Shown here in pieces: positions 45,137 through 54,381 of a stretch of DNA of 64,000 bases (within the stretch, counting starts at the first letter, position 1; each line of letters starts with the position of its first letter). The stretch spans positions 197,747-261,746 of the forward strand of contig NZ_JAAKGI010000027.1 of assembly GCF_011762485.1 (NCBI RefSeq). The letters run 5' to 3'. The translations under genes were made by a program, and so were the position numbers. A model generated the notes under the pieces. The model did no database searches, had not been told where the DNA came from, and saw only the letters and a program-made list of their open reading frames with translations. This stretch comes from Yeosuana marina. GTDB lineage: Bacteria > Bacteroidota > Bacteroidia > Flavobacteriales > Flavobacteriaceae.

Positions 45137-47785
45137 ATGAAAAAAAGTCTCCTATTAATTTTGATAGCTTTTGCTTGTCAAACTGAAAAAAAAGCTCCTA
45201 TGTTATACCAATCTGATACATTTACCTTATATCCCAATAAAGTTGTTCAAGACAGCAATATTTCTGAAGCTTTATCTGCGACTCATTTAAAATCTAACTA
45301 CAAAAGCCCTTCAAGCAGCACGTTCTCTAGGCTAGTTCAGTTTAAATTTAGTATCAATGAAAAAGATAATGAACTACCTGTTGGAGAAAACCATTGGGTA
45401 CTTATAGACACAGAACATGAATCTCCTTTATTAACATTTGGAAAAATACCCGAAGCTGAACCAACCGACATTAAAACCTATTTGCCTGTTAATTATAACT
45501 ATACCTTTAAAGTTGACATGTCTCCCGTATTAAAACAATTTGAAGACAAAGGTTATTATGAAGCTTTTGACGGAACAAAAATTGCAAAAACAGATTTTAA
45601 AGGATTTTATATTGCTGGTGGTTCAGAACCATTATCATGGGATTTTGTGAATTTAAATCAGAAAGGTTTAGAATTGCAGCCAACCAATAACCCAAATATA
45701 TATAGTATAACCGTTACCTTAAATCCGTATAACGAAGCTAATTTTCAACATAAAGAATGGCAACTACAAACCGATCTCTCAAATCGTCCACATTATAGTT
45801 CAGAACAACCCATTGTTGATGCGTTGTTCAATCTATCTTTAGAAGAAGCAACCAAAAATATTGAAGCGGACAGCACCTTAAGAACAGGCGCTAAATGGGG
45901 CGGCGTGTGGACCAGAGATGTTAGTTACAGTACTGTTTTGGCATTTGCCTATCATGAGCCAGAAGTAGCAAAAATTAGTCTCCGTAAAAAGGTAAAACGC
46001 AACAGAATCATCCAAGATACAGGTTCTGGTGGTGCATGGCCCGTATCTTCAGATAGAACAACTTGGGTTTTAGCAGCTTGGGAAATTTATAAAGTCACTG
46101 GTGATGAAGACTGGCTTAATGAAATTTATCCCATTATTAAAAACACCTTGGAAGACGATTATAAAACTATTTATGATGCTAAAACAGGGATGTTCTCAGG
46201 CGAATCTTCTTTCTTGGATTGGAGAGAGCAAACCTATCCAAAATGGATGTCTAATATGGATATCTATGTTTCTGAAAATTTAGGAACCAATGTAGTTCAT
46301 TACCAAGCTCATAAAGTTTTAGCAGAAATAGCGAAACTTAAAGGAGACAGCAATGACGTTTATTTGCAGCAGGCAGAAACAATAAAAAAAGGAATTAACA
46401 CCTATTTGTGGCAAAAGGATAAAGGATATTATGCACAGTATTTATATGGCAGAAATGACTTAATTGCCTCTCCTAAATTTGAAGCTTTAGGCGAGGCTTT
46501 GTCTATACTGTTCGATGTAGCCAGTAAAAACCAAGCGAAAACTATAGTTTCAAAATCGCCGATTACACGATTTGGAGTTACCTGTATTTATCCACAAATT
46601 TCTGGAATTCCACCATATCATAACGATGCCATTTGGCCCTTTGTTCAGTCTTATTGGAATTTGGCAGCTGCTAAAGCTGGAAATGAAGCGGTTTTAAATC
46701 AAGGCCTTGCAAGTATTTATCGTGCAGGTGGTCTGTTTTTAACCAACTACGAAAATATGGTTGCTGATACCGGAGACTTTTTAGGAACTGAAATTAACTC
46801 CGATAGAATGTTATGGAGTATGGCAGGTAATTTAGCTATGGTACATCGTGTTTTTATGGGAATGTCTTTTGAATTAGATGGGTTGTATTTTAATCCTGTG
46901 GTTCCTAGAGGATATGATGGTAAAAAATCTTTGACCAATTTTAAATATAGAAATGCTGTTTTAAATATTACAGTAAACGGCTTTGGTAATAAAATTAAGT
47001 TTGCCAGCATGGATGGAAAGCTTTTAGACAAGGCTTTTGTTCCTAGTGATTTAACAGGAAATCACACCATAGACATTGAATTAGCAAATAATACGTTTGA
47101 TGAAGATGGCATTAATTTCGTCAAAAATCATGTGGCTTTACCAACAGTACAAGTTACCAAAGAAGATTCCGTTTTAAAATGGAAACCTATAGATGGAGCG
47201 GTTACATATGAAATTTACAAAAACGGAAAACTCCTAGAGAAATCAACTAATACGTCGCTAAGTATTCCAGACGACAACTATGCATCCTATCAAGTTTGTG
47301 CCATTGATAATGAAGGTTATACTGGCTTTTTAAGTGAACCTATTGTTGTTTCTAAGGACACACAACTATTTGAAATAGAAAAGGTTGTTTCTAAATCCGA
47401 TTTACCTTACTCAAATTACTCGGGAACAGGTTTTGTAGAAGTTTCTTTAGAAAAAGACAGAGTCATTACGCTAAATATCCCTGTAAAAAAAGCAGGAAAC
47501 TACTTGCTAGATGTTAGATATTCAAATGGAAGTGGACCTTGGAATACCGAGAATAAATGCGCTATCAGAAGTCTGTTTGTCAATGATAATTATCAAGGTG
47601 TTTTTGTATTCCCACAACGCGGTACGGATGAATGGTCTGATTGGGGCTTTTCAAATAGTAAAAAAATTCATTTAAATGCTGGTGTTAACAAGATAAAAAT
47701 TAGTTTTGAAGATTGGAATACTAACATGAACGTCGATGTAAATACAGCGATGTTAGATTATTTAAGAATTATTTCAGTTGATTAA
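45137..47785 (+). CDS. Large six-hairpin glycosidase-like lipoprotein
   Basis: The start is ATG 45137, giving a lipoprotein signal (LIAFAC) and 882 residues; an ATG 33 nt upstream is unlikely. Residues about 20-220 are a beta-rich N-terminal domain. Residues about 225-620 look like an (alpha/alpha)6 barrel, with GGVWTRDVSYS, GAWPVSSDRTTWVLAAWE, SSFLDWREQTYP and ISGIPPYHNDAIWPF, resembling glycosidases of the GH63/amylo-glucosidase type. Candidate acid residues lie in WTRD and FLDWRE. A fibronectin-like segment (about 680-745) and a C-terminal carbohydrate-binding-like domain follow. Substrate unknown. Confidence 0.8.
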   Translation: MKKSLLLILIAFACQTEKKAPMLYQSDTFTLYPNKVVQDSNISEALSATHLKSNYKSPSSSTFSRLVQFKFSINEKDNELPVGENHWVLIDTEHESPLLTFGKIPEAEPTDIKTYLPVNYNYTFKVDMSPVLKQFEDKGYYEAFDGTKIAKTDFKGFYIAGGSEPLSWDFVNLNQKGLELQPTNNPNIYSITVTLNPYNEANFQHKEWQLQTDLSNRPHYSSEQPIVDALFNLSLEEATKNIEADSTLRTGAKWGGVWTRDVSYSTVLAFAYHEPEVAKISLRKKVKRNRIIQDTGSGGAWPVSSDRTTWVLAAWEIYKVTGDEDWLNEIYPIIKNTLEDDYKTIYDAKTGMFSGESSFLDWREQTYPKWMSNMDIYVSENLGTNVVHYQAHKVLAEIAKLKGDSNDVYLQQAETIKKGINTYLWQKDKGYYAQYLYGRNDLIASPKFEALGEALSILFDVASKNQAKTIVSKSPITRFGVTCIYPQISGIPPYHNDAIWPFVQSYWNLAAAKAGNEAVLNQGLASIYRAGGLFLTNYENMVADTGDFLGTEINSDRMLWSMAGNLAMVHRVFMGMSFELDGLYFNPVVPRGYDGKKSLTNFKYRNAVLNITVNGFGNKIKFASMDGKLLDKAFVPSDLTGNHTIDIELANNTFDEDGINFVKNHVALPTVQVTKEDSVLKWKPIDGAVTYEIYKNGKLLEKSTNTSLSIPDDNYASYQVCAIDNEGYTGFLSEPIVVSKDTQLFEIEKVVSKSDLPYSNYSGTGFVEVSLEKDRVITLNIPVKKAGNYLLDVRYSNGSGPWNTENKCAIRSLFVNDNYQGVFVFPQRGTDEWSDWGFSNSKKIHLNAGVNKIKISFEDWNTNMNVDVNTAMLDYLRIISVD

Positions 47786-47796
47786 ACACAATCTTT

Positions 47797-49416
47797 ATGA
47801 CTATCAGTACCTCAAAAAAAAGTCTTTTAATTCTCGTTTTTCTATTAATATCTGTATTACGTCTGTTTGCCCAAAATAATAACGAAACGTTAAAAACCAT
47901 AGATGTTATTCATTACACGTTTAAAATCTCACTTTCTGATGATTCTAATACGATAGAAGGCGTTGCAAAGGTTACCATTCAATTTAAAAAACCTATTACT
48001 GAATTTTCTTTAGATTTTGTTGAAAAACAACCTGATAATACAGGCATGAGTGTCTCTTCAATACGTGAAGACAATAACAACATAGCTTACATACAAGGAA
48101 ACGATAAGTTACAATTAACTATTGATTTAACAAAAAGTGGAGACATAAGAACCTATACAATAACCTATCAAGGTATTCCTTCGGATGGTTTAATTATCTC
48201 AAAAAACAAATATGAAGACCGTACATTTTTCGGTGATAACTGGCCAGACAGAGCTAAAAACTGGATTCCTGTAGTTGATCATCCTGCTGACAAAGCAACG
48301 GTTGAATGGTATATTACAGCGCCTTCCCATTATCAAAGCATTGGAAATGGTGTTTTAGTAGAACAAACCAATTTAGGTGGTAACCAAACGTTAACACATT
48401 GGAGAATGGAAGAGCCAATTCCTACTAAAGTTATGGTCATTGGTGTTGCTCGATTTGCTACCGAATATCTTAAGGAAATTGAAAATATACCCGTATCATC
48501 ATGGGTATTTCCTCAAGATAGAGACAATGGCTTTAAAGATTATGCTGCTGCCATACCAGCTTTAGAGTTTATGATTAGTCATGTTGGCTCCTACCCGTTT
48601 AAAAAGCTAGCTAATGTTCAATCAAAAACTCGCTACGGTGGCATGGAAAATGCTGGCAATATTTTTTATAATGAAAATAGTATTTCTGGTACTGGAAGTT
48701 ATGAAAGTGTTATTGCTCATGAAATAGCGCATCAATGGTTTGGTGATTCTGCTTCAGAATTAAATTGGTACCATGTTTGGTTAAGCGAAGGGTTTGCTAC
48801 CTATTTTGAAAATCTGTTTTTTGAAGACCATTACGGTCGTGAGTCTTTTATTAAAAAAATGAAAGCAGACAGAGAAAAAGCTATTCGTTATTCAAAACAA
48901 AGTCAAGCTCCAATAGTTGATACTACGGTAACAGACTATTTAAAACTTCTTAACCCTAACTCTTACGAAAAAGGCAGTTGGGTGCTTCATATGCTAAGAA
49001 AAGAATTAGGAGATGACTTATTTTGGAAAGGAATCAGGAGTTATTATGAGAAATACAAGTATAGTAACGCGCTTTCAGAAGATTTTGAACATGTTATGGA
49101 AACGGTATCAGGGAAAGATCTCGCTTCCTTTTTTAAACAATGGTTGTATCAATCTGGTCACCCAAAATTAGCGGTTACATGGGGATATAAAGATGCCTTA
49201 ACCATTCAAATTAATCAAACCCAGAAACCTCTATTTACTTTTCCTTTAGACATAAAAATTAATTATCAAGATGGAAGTTCGACTATCGTAACCAAAACTG
49301 TTTCAGAACAAACATTAAAAACAATATTACCTACAACAAAAAACGTATCATCGATGGAATTAGATCCAAACACATGGTTATTTTTTGAACAAACATCTTT
49401 AATTAAGAAAGATTAA
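47797..49416 (+). CDS. M1-family metallopeptidase, secreted
   Basis: The 539-residue protein has a signal peptide (to about residue 27, LFAQ). It has the exopeptidase motif YGGMENAGN and the zinc site HEIAH (His308, Glu309, His312) with the third ligand Glu331 in SEGFATYFE, an exact HExxH-x18-E pattern. M1 enzymes remove N-terminal residues from peptides. This one lacks the long C-terminal helical domain of aminopeptidase N and ends with a short beta region. It follows the glycosidase by 11 nt. Confidence 0.94.
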   Translation: MTISTSKKSLLILVFLLISVLRLFAQNNNETLKTIDVIHYTFKISLSDDSNTIEGVAKVTIQFKKPITEFSLDFVEKQPDNTGMSVSSIREDNNNIAYIQGNDKLQLTIDLTKSGDIRTYTITYQGIPSDGLIISKNKYEDRTFFGDNWPDRAKNWIPVVDHPADKATVEWYITAPSHYQSIGNGVLVEQTNLGGNQTLTHWRMEEPIPTKVMVIGVARFATEYLKEIENIPVSSWVFPQDRDNGFKDYAAAIPALEFMISHVGSYPFKKLANVQSKTRYGGMENAGNIFYNENSISGTGSYESVIAHEIAHQWFGDSASELNWYHVWLSEGFATYFENLFFEDHYGRESFIKKMKADREKAIRYSKQSQAPIVDTTVTDYLKLLNPNSYEKGSWVLHMLRKELGDDLFWKGIRSYYEKYKYSNALSEDFEHVMETVSGKDLASFFKQWLYQSGHPKLAVTWGYKDALTIQINQTQKPLFTFPLDIKINYQDGSSTIVTKTVSEQTLKTILPTTKNVSSMELDPNTWLFFEQTSLIKKD

Positions 49417-49486
49417 GCATTTTTATTGTCGTTATAAGTCGTTTATAAAAAATAAATAGACACGTAAAAGTTATTAAAAAATAATA

Positions 49487-49494
49487 TACTTTTG
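49487..49494 (+). promoter_or_regulatory. -7 box TACTTTTG upstream of the amidoligase cluster
   Basis: TACTTTTG matches TAnnTTTG and lies 33 nt before the start of the RimK-like gene. No TTG lies 17-23 nt upstream. It suggests that the three-gene cluster has its own promoter. Confidence 0.4.
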
Positions 49495-49527
49495 ATATAA
49501 ATAATATACCACTATGCAGCGCCACTA

Positions 49528-50985
49528 ATGAACAAATATGTTGTTGTCAATCAACCTGAAAAATGGAGTTTTTCGATTGAGAATATTAAAGTCATTTCCT
49601 CACAAGAGTATCTTACAAATCCAAAATATTCTTTACTAAAAAAAGCAAGAGTTTTCAATCTTTGCAAAGATTATTCATATCAATCTAAAGGTTATTATGT
49701 ATCTCTTTTAGCCGAAGCGAGAGGACATTTGGTCATTCCTAAAGTAAAAAATTTGGTGGATTTAAAAACCATTAAACTAGCTAGACTAGTCTCTGATGAG
49801 TTTGATGATGTAATTCAGCAAAGTCTAAAAAACATAAAATCACAGGACTTTACCTTGAGCATCTATTTTGGACAAAACGTGGCTCAAAAATATAAGGAAT
49901 TAAGTAGTTTGTTTTATAAGCATTTTCAAGTGCCATTTTTACGGGTTAAGTTTAATCATACCACCAAATGGAATATTCAAAGCATCAAGGTCATTTCGGA
50001 ATCTGAAATACCAGAAGAGCATATTGAAAGCGTACATATTTTTGCCAATCAGTATTTTTCTAAAAAGCGTTACGATACTTTAAAGGTTTTGAATTCAGAT
50101 TTTGATTTAGCAGTTTTGGTGAACCCAAACGACCCAGCTCCACCAAGTAATGCAAAAGCCTTAAAACGGTTGATTGAAGTTGCTGAAAAAATGAATATTT
50201 ATGTTGAAATTATAGAACCCAAAGATCAATCACGTTTAACATCCTTTGATGCGCTTTTTTTAAGACAAAGTACCGAAGTTAATAATGAAGCCTACGCATT
50301 TGCCAGAAAAGCACAACAAGAAGGCATGGCTATTATTGATTATCCTGATGCGATTTTAAAATGCTGCAACAAAGTATACATGGCAGAAGCGCTTCAAAAT
50401 GCTAATATTAATACACCTAAAACTATTATTGTCCACAAAGACAACCGACAAAGTGTAATTGATCTTATAGGCTTACCTTGTGTACTAAAAGCTCCTGACT
50501 CCACCTTTTCATTTGGTGTAAAAAAGGCAAAAACCGAAGATGAATACAACGCTTTGGTTTCTCAAATGTTGAAGGAATCTGACCTAATTATTGCTCAGGA
50601 ATTTTGTCCTTCTAGTTATGACTGGCGGATAGGAATTATTGATGATAAGCCCATTTTTGCCTGCAAATACTATATGGCAAAAGATCATTGGCAAATTTAT
50701 AATTGGAGTGCTAGTAAAAAAGATGACCAAGATGGAAATGCCGATTGTTTACCCATTGAAAAAGTCCCTAAAAAAGTACTTTCTATGTCTTTAAAATCAG
50801 CTAAATTGATGGGTAAGGGATTGTATGGAATTGATATTAAGGTTATTGATAATGTTCCTATGGTTATAGAGATTAATGATAATCCAAACATCGATTTTGG
50901 TGTTGAAGATAGGTATTATGGAGATGCTGTTTATATTGAAGTTCTCAATGCTTTCAAAAAACGTTTAGAGTCGCATGAAAATTAA
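49528..50985 (+). CDS. RimK-like ATP-grasp ligase with N-terminal RLAN-type domain
   Basis: The 485-residue protein has two parts. Residues 1 to about 190 resemble the N-terminal domain found before some RimK-like ATP-grasp enzymes (KARVFNLCKDYSYQSKGYYV and SLLAEARGH). Residues about 200-485 are an ATP-grasp ligase: LFLRQSTEVNN, VLKAPDSTFSFGV for nucleotide binding, DWRIGIIDD and the magnesium-binding VIEINDNPNIDFG. RimK-family enzymes join amino acids, often glutamate, to a carboxyl group through an acyl phosphate. It is the first gene of a cluster with a GCS2 ligase (11-nt overlap) and an N-formylglutamate amidohydrolase-like protein. The product is unknown. Confidence 0.9.
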   Translation: MNKYVVVNQPEKWSFSIENIKVISSQEYLTNPKYSLLKKARVFNLCKDYSYQSKGYYVSLLAEARGHLVIPKVKNLVDLKTIKLARLVSDEFDDVIQQSLKNIKSQDFTLSIYFGQNVAQKYKELSSLFYKHFQVPFLRVKFNHTTKWNIQSIKVISESEIPEEHIESVHIFANQYFSKKRYDTLKVLNSDFDLAVLVNPNDPAPPSNAKALKRLIEVAEKMNIYVEIIEPKDQSRLTSFDALFLRQSTEVNNEAYAFARKAQQEGMAIIDYPDAILKCCNKVYMAEALQNANINTPKTIIVHKDNRQSVIDLIGLPCVLKAPDSTFSFGVKKAKTEDEYNALVSQMLKESDLIIAQEFCPSSYDWRIGIIDDKPIFACKYYMAKDHWQIYNWSASKKDDQDGNADCLPIEKVPKKVLSMSLKSAKLMGKGLYGIDIKVIDNVPMVIEINDNPNIDFGVEDRYYGDAVYIEVLNAFKKRLESHEN

Positions 50986-52201
50986 ATACCACTTATTTGA
51001 AGTTTTCGGCATTGAGCTAGAATATATGCTTGTAAATACGTCTGATTTAAAAGTCGCTCCTATAGTTGATGCTCTATTAACTAAAAAAAACGGCACCTTA
51101 ACCTCTGACATTGAAAACGGAGACATCGCCTGGAGTAATGAATTGGTAGGTCACGTTATTGAATTAAAAACCAATGGTCCAACTGCCAGTTTAGAGAATC
51201 TTTCTAATAGTTTTCATAAAAACATCATTGAAATTAATACCCTTTTAAAGTCATTACATGCTCAATTACTTCCAACGGCAGCACATCCCTTAATGAATCC
51301 ATTAAAAGATACGCAGCTTTGGAAACATGATAATAATGACATTTACGAGCTCTATAATAGAATTTTTAATTGTAAAGGTCATGGTTGGAGCAACGTACAA
51401 AGTACACATATTAATTTACCTTTTTTTGATGATAAAGAATTTGAAAAATTACATGCTGCCATAAGAATTTTGCTGCCTCTTATTCCTGGGTTATGTGCTA
51501 GTTCACCTATTCTGGATGGACGAGCTACAGGGTTTAAAGATACACGTTTAGAATACTACAAAAACAATCAGAAAAAAATACCGGAGCTTACAGGGTCTGT
51601 TATTCCAGAACGCGTATTTTCGAAAGTCGATTATTATGCTTCTATTTTCGAACCTATAAAAAAGGCCATACAACCTTTTGATAGTCATCATATTTTAGAT
51701 CATCATTTCCTCAATTCCAGAGGCGCTATTGCACGTTTTGACAGAAATGCTATTGAAATACGATTGGTTGATATTCAAGAATGTCCTAAAGCCGATATTG
51801 CTATTTGTTCACTTATTATTGAAGTACTAAGGCTATTAGTTGACAAAAAATTAGCAACTCTGCAATCGCAACGCAAATGGTTAAAACAAGATTTATTTGA
51901 AATTTTAAATGCTGTTATTAAAGATGCAGAAACTTTTAAAATCTCAAATAATGAATATTTGGAGTTGTTTGGAATACAAGAAACTATGAGCGTTCAAAAT
52001 ATATGGAATCATTTGTATCAGTTAGCAAAACCTAATATAAACAAATCATACCAAGAAGCTCTTGAGATTATTTTAAGTGAAGGGACACTGGCAACTCGCA
52101 TTTTAAAGGCTGTGGGTTCTGATTATTCAGAAAAAAACATTCAAAAGGTCTATTCGGAATTATCGATTTGTTTACAAGAAAATAGGTTATTTGTACCATG
52201 A
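50975..52201 (+). CDS. GCS2-like carboxylate-amine ligase
   Basis: The 408-residue protein belongs to the glutamate-cysteine ligase family 2 (glutamine-synthetase-like fold). It starts with FEVFGIELEYMLV, where acidic residues bind metal, followed by NELVGHVIELKTNGP, THINLPF and DRNAIEIRLVDIQECPKAD. GCS2 enzymes form an amide bond between a carboxylate and an amine using ATP. It overlaps the RimK-like gene by 11 nt and the next gene by 4 nt, so all three are translated together. Two ATP-dependent amidoligases side by side suggest a two-step build-up of a peptide-like molecule or a protein modification. Confidence 0.9.
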   Translation: MKIKYHLFEVFGIELEYMLVNTSDLKVAPIVDALLTKKNGTLTSDIENGDIAWSNELVGHVIELKTNGPTASLENLSNSFHKNIIEINTLLKSLHAQLLPTAAHPLMNPLKDTQLWKHDNNDIYELYNRIFNCKGHGWSNVQSTHINLPFFDDKEFEKLHAAIRILLPLIPGLCASSPILDGRATGFKDTRLEYYKNNQKKIPELTGSVIPERVFSKVDYYASIFEPIKKAIQPFDSHHILDHHFLNSRGAIARFDRNAIEIRLVDIQECPKADIAICSLIIEVLRLLVDKKLATLQSQRKWLKQDLFEILNAVIKDAETFKISNNEYLELFGIQETMSVQNIWNHLYQLAKPNINKSYQEALEIILSEGTLATRILKAVGSDYSEKNIQKVYSELSICLQENRLFVP

Positions 52202-52881
52202 AACTTGTGCTAACTTGTGAACATGGAGGTAATCATATTCCTGAAATGTTCAAGTTATATTTTAAAGACAATCTTGATATTTTAGAAACTCATCAAGGAT
52301 ATGATTTAGGAGCGTTGGATGTATTTAACACGTTAAAACCCCTTTCTGATTATTCAAAATTTAGCAAAACAAGTCGGCTTCTTATTGAATTAAATAGATC
52401 ATTGCATCACAAGAGTTTATTTTCGGAATATTCAAAATCTCTTTCAAAAACAGAGAAAGAAAATTTAGTGGATACATATTATCTTCCATATAGAAATGAG
52501 GTTGAAACAATCATTAAAAACCTCATTGAATCAAAAGAAAATGTGCTTCATATTTCTATACATAGCTTCACTCCTATTTTAAATACCACTGAAAGATATT
52601 GTGATATTGGATTACTTTATGATTCATCAAACAGTAAGGAAAGACTATTTTGCAAACAGTTGAAAACAGGAATTAATATATTGAAACCGAATTTGAATGT
52701 TCGTTATAATTACCCCTATTTAGGAAAAGCTGATGGATTTACAACTTATTTACGAAAACAATTTCCCAAGAACTATTTAGGAATTGAGCTTGAAATCAAT
52801 CAAAAATTTTCAAAAAACAATAAAATGGAGTCAACTATAAAAAGTGCTCTTTTTCAGGCAATTAGTCAGCTGATTGGTTAA
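52198..52881 (+). CDS. N-formylglutamate amidohydrolase-like hydrolase
   Basis: The 227-residue protein starts with LVLTCEHGGNHIPE, the His-containing metal-site motif of the N-formylglutamate amidohydrolase family. It has LLIELNRSLHH, HISIHSFTP and GIELEINQ, which carries a Glu expected near the active site. It overlaps the GCS2 gene by 4 nt (ATGA). In the amidoligase context it could trim or release an amide-linked product rather than degrade histidine. The stop overlaps the convergent NYN gene by 4 nt. Confidence 0.85.
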   Translation: MKLVLTCEHGGNHIPEMFKLYFKDNLDILETHQGYDLGALDVFNTLKPLSDYSKFSKTSRLLIELNRSLHHKSLFSEYSKSLSKTEKENLVDTYYLPYRNEVETIIKNLIESKENVLHISIHSFTPILNTTERYCDIGLLYDSSNSKERLFCKQLKTGINILKPNLNVRYNYPYLGKADGFTTYLRKQFPKNYLGIELEINQKFSKNNKMESTIKSALFQAISQLIG

Positions 52882-53609
52882 CTTTTATTTCTAACATAAA
52901 TTAACTTAAACCTACCATTGCTCTGATCTCTTTGTTCCATATCAAACATATCCAATGATTTAAACAGAGGTGTTAATTTTTCAAAACCAAAGTTTCTCGC
53001 ATCAAAATTAGGTTGTTTTTTAAGAATAAGTGAGCCCACATCACCTAAAAATGCCCAACCATCATCATCGGCGGCATCAGATACCGAGTTTTTAAGCATT
53101 CGTATTACTTTAGGTGTAATATTGTATAAATTAGTTTTTTCAGTTTTCTTACCTCCTTCGGTTTTCTCATCATGCGTATTCAAAATTTCAAGATAAATAA
53201 ACTTATCACAAGCTACAATAAACGGGTCGGGTGTTTTCTTTTCCCCTATACCATAAACCTGCAAGCCAGCTTCACGTAAGCGTGTTGCTAATTTAGTAAA
53301 ATCACTATCGGAAGATGCTAAACAAAACGCATCCACTTTATTGGAATATAAAATATCCATGGCGTCAATAATCATAGCAGAATCTGTAGCATTCTTTCCA
53401 GTTGTATAGCTGTATTGCTGTATAGGACTAATGGCATTTTCAAGTAATACATTTTTCCATTTTGCCAAATGAGGCTTAGTCCAATCTCCATAAATTCGTT
53501 TTATGGTTGGAGTCCCGTATTTAGCAATTTCTTGCATCATCTCGGTTATATACTTTGAGGGGATATTGTCGCCATCAATTAAAACAGCTATTTTGGTATC
53601 TTTTATCAT
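52878..53609 (-). CDS. NYN-domain RNase-like protein with OST-HTH/LOTUS domain
   Basis: The 243-residue protein has a NYN (PIN-like) domain in residues 1 to about 145, with acidic active-site residues in VLIDGDNIP, KNATDSAMIIDAMD and CLASSDSDFTKLA. The C-terminal part (about 160-243) resembles an OST-HTH/LOTUS domain (DDGWAFLGDVGSLILKKQP, FGFEKLTPLFKSLDMF). Such proteins are predicted RNA-processing nucleases, of the LabA/MARF1 type. The start is at ATG 53609. It is convergent with the amidoligase cluster. Confidence 0.9.
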   Translation of the reverse strand: MIKDTKIAVLIDGDNIPSKYITEMMQEIAKYGTPTIKRIYGDWTKPHLAKWKNVLLENAISPIQQYSYTTGKNATDSAMIIDAMDILYSNKVDAFCLASSDSDFTKLATRLREAGLQVYGIGEKKTPDPFIVACDKFIYLEILNTHDEKTEGGKKTEKTNLYNITPKVIRMLKNSVSDAADDDGWAFLGDVGSLILKKQPNFDARNFGFEKLTPLFKSLDMFDMEQRDQSNGRFKLIYVRNKS

Positions 53610-53691
53610 AATTTTTTAAAGGTACAAATTAATGAATCACTGTATTAAAAAAGATTTGAAATTAATTATTATTTATAAAAAATTATAAATA

Positions 53692-53726
53692 AAAAAGCTA
53701 CTCCAATTTAAATGAAATAGCTTTTT
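53692..53726 (-). terminator. Probable terminator after the acyltransferase
   Basis: AAAAAGCTA (53692-53700) and TAGCTTTTT (53718-53726) are perfect complements with a 17-nt loop. On the minus strand the stem ends in a T-run, consistent with termination about 106 nt after the acyltransferase stop. It would work weakly in the plus direction too. Confidence 0.6.
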
Positions 53727-53831
53727 AAAAAATAGCACATGTTTCTTTTTAGGGACTTTAATGGTTTACTTTATGTTTCATGAACTAACACTTATAAATT
53801 AACAAGATTTATGCCAAAAAAGGCATCGTAA

Positions 53832-54380
53832 TTATGAATATTCTGGTATTTTCCCAACTACATCTTTGTAAAAATCATGCATAAAAGCAAAGTCTTTTTC
53901 TACGTCATCTGTTGGATAAAATGGTTCTGAAATTTTGTTTTGTTTGTTTTTAAAATCAAGCGTAAACATGATAATTGGCACGTTGGCTGTTTTAGCTATG
54001 TAATAAAATCCTGTTCGCCACTTGGTAACTTTTTTTCTGGTTCCTTCTGGAGACATTGTCATTCTAAACTCCTCTTTTTCTTTAAAAAGATGTGCTATGG
54101 CTTCTACTTTATTCTCATTAGTTTGTCTGTCAATGGGAGCACCTCCTAAAATTTTAAAAAACCAACCCACAGGAAACACAAATAGCTCTTTTTTTCCTAC
54201 GAAATTAGTTTTTATATTTAAAACAGACCGTAATAAAACACCAATATAGAAGTCGTGCCAACTGGTATGTGGAGCAGCTATAATCACTGCTTTTTTTATT
54301 TTATCTTTTGAAAAATTAGTATTACCTACAACGTTCCAACCTAAAATTTTAAAATATATAAATTTAGCTAACCATTGCAT
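53832..54380 (-). CDS. 1-acyl-glycerol-3-phosphate acyltransferase-like protein
   Basis: The 182-residue protein has the acyltransferase HxxxxD motif in APHTSWHDF and the second block MSPEGTRKK, both typical of PlsC-type enzymes, though the length is short. It moves an acyl chain onto a glycerolipid or related acceptor. The stop of the KdnB-like gene lies 1 nt upstream of its start. Together with the KdnB-like and KdsB genes it points to envelope lipid or lipid A work. Confidence 0.9.
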   Translation of the reverse strand: MQWLAKFIYFKILGWNVVGNTNFSKDKIKKAVIIAAPHTSWHDFYIGVLLRSVLNIKTNFVGKKELFVFPVGWFFKILGGAPIDRQTNENKVEAIAHLFKEKEEFRMTMSPEGTRKKVTKWRTGFYYIAKTANVPIIMFTLDFKNKQNKISEPFYPTDDVEKDFAFMHDFYKDVVGKIPEYS

Positions 54381-54381
54381 A

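Noticed and set aside
53811..53826. ATGCC/GGCAT hairpin after the acyltransferase gene
   Set aside because: The 5-bp stem is short and is not followed by T residues; the hairpin at 53692-53726 is the better terminator.
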